This document shows, piece after piece, positions 58,957 to 64,000 of a stretch of DNA of 64,000 bases. The stretch's first letter is position 1; each line of letters begins with the position of its first letter. Origin of the DNA: Euleptes europaea (Eukaryota > Chordata > Lepidosauria > Squamata > Sphaerodactylidae); NCBI RefSeq assembly GCF_029931775.1, contig NC_079331.1, forward strand, positions 25,049,720-25,113,719, written 5' to 3'. The notes beneath the pieces were generated by a model, which searched no databases, was not told the DNA's origin, and saw nothing but the letters and a program-made list of their open reading frames with translations. Position numbers and translations under genes: made by a program.

Positions 58957-59396
58957 TGTGAGGGTCTCTGTCTTTGTGTCTCTGCTTTCCATCACCTGCT
59001 GTGTTATCAGTGAACTCGTAAAAGCAGTTCACACCTTCTGGTCTCAGGCGCCAGGCCTGATGGCCCATGTATCTTCCCCCCCCCCCGCTGTTCTTCCTGC
59101 CAGTACTCCCTCAGGCCGATGCGGCCTTGGAAGTGTGATAGCCGCCCAGACTTCCTGGGATCTGTCTGATGTTTTGTATTATGCCAAGCTTGTAACTTCC
59201 CATAACAATAAGTGTGAACCCCAGTGCCCCAGTGCCCTGGAGTCAATATATTCTGTAAACCCGTATAGCCCCTCACTTGCAACTTTCTACCTGTGCCTGT
59301 CTCATCTCCTGAAGGCTTCAATAAATCGATTGTTTCTGTATCAACGTCTGAGCAACTGATTTGGAGAAGCAAACTCAGAGAGGGGGATCTCTCACA
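58957..59396 (+). repeat. 3' LTR of the gypsy element
   Basis: 440 bp, directly after a purine-rich tract (AAGGGGGGCAGAA), followed by the target duplication CCGTC. Confidence 0.93.
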
Positions 59397-59537
59397 CCGT
59401 CTTCCAGCCGTCTGGGGTTGGCAGTGCTGAACCAGCGGTCCAGGTGACACACACAAAGCTCCCTGCAGCTGAGCGGGACACTCTGCGCATGCTCACCTGT
59501 GGAAGAGATTGTTGGGGTGCGATGTGAAGGCATACAC

Positions 59538-59723
59538 CAGGGGTGTCGAACTCAATTGCTACAAGGGCCAGGTACCACATAAATGCCACTTGGTCAGGCC
59601 GGGCCATGCCTCACCAGCCCAGATCCGGGGGGGGGGTGGCAGCTGCCTTGGCTGGCTCGCAGGCCAGATGAGAGCTCTCAAGGGGCTGGATCCGGCCCAT
59701 GGGCCATCTGTTTGACGCCCCCG
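59538..59723. mobile_element. Short hAT-type MITE
   Basis: Left end CAGGGGTGTCGAACTCAATT, right end TTTGACGCCCCCG (near inverse of the left), with GGCCA/TGGCC-rich flanks inside. The flanking 8-mers GCATACAC and GCATGGAG match only in half, so the target duplication is decayed. Old copy of a common amniote hAT family. Confidence 0.65.
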
Positions 59724-61639
59724 GCATGGAGTATACAAAGTTCACAAAGAAAAACGGTTGCAAAACAGCCATGTTTTGGCAGATGTCTTTCAGTTTGCAA
59801 GACTGAAGAGACCAGGCCAGCCTCAGCACGGGTGGCTCAGCCCTTCCTTGCTGGATGGGCATCAGGTAGCCATACCTCCTGGAGGGAAGACCCATTCAGA
59901 GCCTCTGGCCACCCTGCTGGCACCTTCGGCTTTCAGGCTCTCGGGTTCCAATACTTACAACCCAGTTTCTTTTTTAAGCAAAATGCTTGGAAAATTGAAC
60001 TAGGTTATCTTGATCCTTTTCACCCTGGCCTCTGGCCTAGTTATAGCACAGAAATGCCCTTTGGCTCCTCGGCGGACAAGCTGTACTGGTCAAGTCATGT
60101 TAGTTCTTCTGCGCTGATATCTACAAGACCCCAAAGAGCTGTTAACCCAGAAGGAGCCACTGGCCGGACCAGCAGAGGCCTGGATAAAATATCCAGCTTG
60201 GTATCAAATTGGGGGCTCCTGTAACTGGCAGGAATCCCTGCCCCCAAACTCAAAAGGGAGCAGCCCACTGTTGGAATGTTCTGCAGAGTATAGGGCTACT
60301 TGTGCGTCAGGCCTCTCGAGCCCCCTCACACCCTGGCTATGAGTGATGGGCTCCAGCTTTGGGGATAAGAGCTGAGGCTCCCAACTCTGCCCAAACCCCT
60401 CTGCTCCCCACTTGGATTCGATGACGCTCCTGAGCGGAGCCCCCCGGCCATTCTCCACCTCAGCACATCTCGCTGACAACCCAGCTTCATTTTGTAACCC
60501 AGTCACGTCACCCAAGCTCCCCTTATCCACAGCCTTAGCAGCTGTTTTCAAACTCTCCAATATCATTCCAAGAGTCTATCCTAAGTCCATGCCCATCCCA
60601 GGAAAGGCACTGCCTACCTGCTGGTATCATTAAAGGTGTATAAACCACCCCCCTCCAGACCACCTACCTTAACAGCTGGTTTCTGGACCCAAGCCCCCTT
60701 CCCCAACCTAATTGTTGGTTCGCTTTCCCGCCCTGGCTGAAACCTTTTCCCTACTTTGGACCCAGAAACTTAATCCTCAGACCTGCCTTTCCTCACCTGC
60801 CCCCGGACTGGACTGTTGCCTGTCTTTCCAGGCGTGTGTGTTTTCTCTCCCCCTTTATTTCCCCCAAAAGCTCCCCTGGCTTACTGCCTGCCGATCCCTA
60901 CCCCCCGCAGGTTTCCCTCCAGTAGACCCGCATCTCATAGGCAGGTGGGCTTATGCAGAGGGTTGGCATTTGTTGATGGTATACAACTGTTTTACTGTCT
61001 TGTTTGCAATTCTGTTTGCAATTCTGTATTTTGTTAGAGGAATAAAGATTTTCCCTCTTTGAGAGCAATTTTCTCCCTCGTTCTTTTGGAGTTCTGCTAT
61101 GAACTGGGACCCTGGTACACGCGGGCAGAAGATGCCAAAATTAATTACAGAAGTGCTGCGTGTTTGTTTCTTTGGGGCTGCTGGATTCCTTGCAGCCCAG
61201 CTGCCTGCATCTGACTCCGTGGGACTTAGGGGCAGTTGCTCCAGGAGCCACAGAGGACAGCAGGAAGACGTGGCGGAGGGAGACCCGTCGAAAACGCTGA
61301 GCGCTTGAGACAGCCGGTCAGCTGAAGGAGCCCATCCCATGAGGACTCAAAACCTGAGCTATGCCCAAGACCATCTTCTGGGCTTACTGGCTGTCCACAG
61401 GATTTGAACCAGCAATCTGGGGGATGCTATGGCTGTGCCTTTCACGGTTGACGCCTGGGCTACGTGGGCTTTCGCCGGCTCACTTCCTTCTGGCCCTGAG
61501 TGAGCTTTGCCTTCCTGCCTGCCCCTCCCCCTTAGTGGAAGCTGATACAGGGTCCCATTCCCTGGCAATCTGTTGGGGTGAGGAGGGGGATCCTTCAGTG
61601 TTGGCTTGTTGCTGGCCTGGTGCCCATGCCCTCCTCATT
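59724..61639. other. No gene recognised; possible old LTR at about 60270-61125
   Basis: AATAAA at about 61040 after a direct repeat (GCAATTCTGTTTGCAATTCT), followed by CCCTGGTACA, looks like the 3' side of an LTR starting TGTTGGAATG near 60269, but no target duplication was found. Confidence 0.35.
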
Positions 61640-62460
61640 TATTTTTTTATTTCTAGCCCGCCCTCCCCTGGCAAGGCCGGGCTCAGGTCGGGTTACAACA
61701 TTAAAATTTCCAATATAACAATAAACAAATATATGAAACCATAAAACCATAAAACAGCTCCAATTAATTTAAAAGATTGTCGCCCTGTATACGTGCTCAC
61801 TGTGGCAGATGATGCCAACCATAACATAGAATTGGTTCGGCTATCCACCCTCAAAATAGATCATAAACGGGTGGGGGGGAGGCCAGCACTGATCTCACTT
61901 GGTCTCCCCTGTGGCCGTCCTCAAGCGTAGGCCGGCGGAATAGCTCTGTCTTACAGGCCCTGCGGAACTCCTTCAGGACCCGCATGGCCCGGATGTTCTT
62001 AGGCAGAGGGCTATTCCACCAGGCCAGGGCCAGGACAGCTGCAGGACTCCTCGGGCCGGGGACCACCAACAGATTATTGTCAGCAGATCGTAATGCTCTT
62101 TGGGGGTATACCAGGAAAGGCGGTCCCAAAGATACGAGGGTCCCAGACCGTGTAAGGCTTTAAAGGTTAAACCAGCACCTTAAATCTGATCCGATACTCC
62201 AGCTGGAGCCAGTGCAGTTGTTGGAGCACTGGCTGTATATGGTCTCAGGGCGAGGCCCCAGTAAGGAGTCTCGCCGTTGTATTCTGTACCAGCTGGAGCC
62301 TTTGGGTCAGTCTCAAGGGCAGCCCTACGTAGAGCAAGTTACAGTAGTCTACCCTAGAGGTGACCGTCGCATAGATAACCGTAGCTAGATCTGGGCGGGA
62401 GAGGTAAGGCACCAGCTGCCAGGCCTGGTGGAGATGGTAGCAGAAGGGCAGTGTCCTCAG
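61640..62460 (-). mobile_element. L2-type LINE, 3' half
   Basis: The - strand encodes ATVTSRVDYCNLLYVGLPLR and LTQRLQLVQNTTARLLTG, then the L2 3' region and an A-rich tail starting near 61690. Confidence 0.85.
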
Positions 62461-62926
62461 TGCATCCCGTGTGGGGACCCTGGTCACCTCCGACTTCTAC
62501 AAGGAGGCTGCCCATCCCAGCGCTGGCCTGTCTCGGTTGCTGCCTGGCCTGTCTACCCTGGCTTTCGCCTGATGTGCAGGAAGGACCGGGCGGGACGTGG
62601 CTGTTCCGGCCGCTGCGTCCTCCAAGAGAGTCTTGTTCTGGCCTCTCAGGTCGAGATGCTCAATTGTTTGGAGTCTGCTGGTTGGGGCTTTCCCTGATTT
62701 GCCTTCTTTCTTCTGATGGAGCTTTGGGTGTAGTCATTGCCTCCTCCTATGGCCTGTGGCCCAATATGCCTTAAGGCAAACCTGTGTCAACATCTGGGCA
62801 AGCCAGCTGTGCACCCCCAGCCAACAGGGGGAGCAACCTACCCCTGCTGTCAATCACTCCTCCTGCCACCAGCTTGATGGCATGGGTCAGCGCGTGCCAG
62901 TTTCACGTGTTCCTCCGTAACCCTAC
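62461..62926. other. No gene or repeat recognised
   Basis: Short unplaced stretch between L2 and BovB copies. Confidence 0.4.
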
Positions 62927-63186
62927 AATGGCTAAACTGAGGCTCTCCTATTTTGGTCACATTATGAGAAGAGCAGAGTCACTGGGAAAGGCAATGATGC
63001 TGGGAAAAGTTGAAAGCAGCAGGAAAAGAGGAAGACCCAACATGAGACAGATTGTCTTGATAAAGGCAGCCACGGCCCTCAGTTTGCAAGACCTGAGCAA
63101 GGCAACAATAGGGTGTTTTGGAGGTCATTCGTGCATAGGGTCGCCATGGGTCGGAAGCAGCTTGATGGCACTTAACACGTACACAG
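62927..63186 (+). mobile_element. RTE-BovB LINE, 3' end
   Basis: Encodes LRLSYFGHIMRRAESLGKAM, GKVESSRKRGRPN, then GGTCGCCATGGGTCGGAAGC. 5'-truncated, with frame breaks near the end. Confidence 0.85.
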
Positions 63187-64000
63187 GTACCCCCAGTTTC
63201 TTTATGTGTCTCTCTCCTGGGGTGCCCCACTTTGGCACAGTTTGTGCACAAATTAGGCTTGGGCCTTCCTAGGGCAGAATCCCCCTAATGTGAGGGTGTA
63301 TGATTAGTGGTGGGCCCCATCTTATTTTGGGGTGCGGAGCTCTTCAGGTATCCTCAATATTCGTGGCTGGGTGTGGGCATGAGGGCCCGGGAAGTGCCCC
63401 AAAGGTGCTGGGCATCAGTTGCAGCCCTGACTCTGGCTGGCTGTTAGGGCTTTTGGCTCAGCTCGACAGTTTCCGGAGCGCTTCCTTCTCAGGGTGGCGC
63501 TCCTTTGGCCAGTCTCTGAGGGACAGAGCTTGGCCCTTTTCTGCCCACCTGCAGCTCTGGGGTGAGGCAGCGTGGGGAGAGGGGGCTTGCATCAGAGAGG
63601 GTTCTGTTGCTGGGGTTGCCAACTGCCTGGAGAAAAAATGTCCTGCCCCAGTAAAGGCAGCTTCTTCATGAGGTGCTGACTGTTGAGCAGGCGATGTTCT
63701 TCCTGACCTCCAGGCCATGAGCAGAAGCCTCAGCTGCCCATTTCCACACTTTCAGCCTTTCTTCAAGGGGGGGGAGGTTTTCTCCAAGCTGGCTGGCAAC
63801 CACACAGGAGGGCAAAGATACCTACAGCGCCCTGACCTAGACCCACAGATGCACTGAAGAGGAACTTGGGGGGCATCTGCAGGGCTGTGCCAAAAGCCAG
63901 ACTGGGGGAGCACAAGCCAAAGCAGATGGGAAGTGGCCATGAGGAGGGAACGCGGCGTGTGTTTGGCAGGCCTGGCCTCTGCACAGTCTGTGCCGCTGGG
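63187..64000. other. No gene or repeat recognised
   Basis: Right edge of the window; no exon seen. In human the next gene beyond IDH2 is SEMA4B, but nothing here supports one of its exons. Confidence 0.4.

Larger units (their letters stand above)
54626..59396 (+). mobile_element. Ty3/gypsy chromovirus LTR retrotransposon, very young
   Basis: Fossil LTR element with both LTRs (440 bp each) and a 5-bp target duplication CCGTC (54621-54625, 59397-59401). A purine-rich tract precedes the 3' LTR. One long frame at 55109-58945 shows, in order, a gag capsid-like region, reverse transcriptase, RNase H, integrase (zinc-binding and catalytic core) and a C-terminal chromodomain (WKKGKLFYFVRWKNL), which places it among chromoviruses. 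The two LTRs look identical to my reading, so insertion is recent. It looks largely whole, with perhaps one break. It lies about 820 bp upstream of the IDH2 start codon, pointing away from IDH2. Confidence 0.93.

Overview
This window comes from a vertebrate nuclear genome, most likely a squamate reptile. The evidence is two conserved vertebrate host genes with GT-AG introns set in dense retroelements typical of lizards and snakes: CR1 and L2-type LINEs, RTE-BovB 3' ends, 5S-rRNA-derived and tRNA-derived SINEs, hAT elements and a young Ty3/gypsy chromovirus. The sequence is GC-rich with several CpG islands, which would suit a microchromosome. The species cannot be named from the sequence alone.

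Two host genes are clear and converge tail to tail. ZNF710 lies on the + strand, with coding exons at 36643-39720: 654 codons and 11 C2H2 zinc fingers. IDH2, the mitochondrial NADP-dependent isocitrate dehydrogenase, lies on the - strand at 53806-40681, with 11 coding exons. Its exons sum to 452 codons, the human length, and all the catalytic residues I checked are present. The poly(A) signals of the two genes are only about 115 bp apart. The ZNF710-IDH2 order matches human 15q26.

Layout: 1-21 kb is intergenic or upstream, full of LINE and SINE debris. It has two CpG islands, an Iroquois-like homeobox fragment at 9.5-9.7 kb, and a 707-bp hAT element at 13629-14335 that carries the first coding exon of a phosphorylase kinase alpha subunit gene (PHKA1/2). 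21-23.4 kb holds a large CpG island that I take as the likely ZNF710 promoter and 5' exon. 23.4-36.6 kb would then be the long first intron of ZNF710. 36.6-40.3 kb is ZNF710 and 40.3-53.8 kb is IDH2. IDH2 intron 2 (8.1 kb) contains a nest of insertions: an L2 copy, a nearly full-length CR1 that has itself taken a BovB copy and a MITE-like insert, and an older CR1/L3-type element holding a solo LTR. 53.1-54.6 kb is the IDH2 CpG-island promoter. A gypsy element with two LTRs that look identical sits directly upstream at 54626-59396, flanked by a 5-bp target duplication. The last 4.6 kb is intergenic sequence with hAT, L2 and BovB copies.

The observations most worth following are the PHKA exon captured by the hAT element, the orphan homeobox fragment, the very young LTR element at the IDH2 promoter, and a near-perfect hairpin at 21581-21671 whose three arm substitutions are all compatible with G-U pairing.
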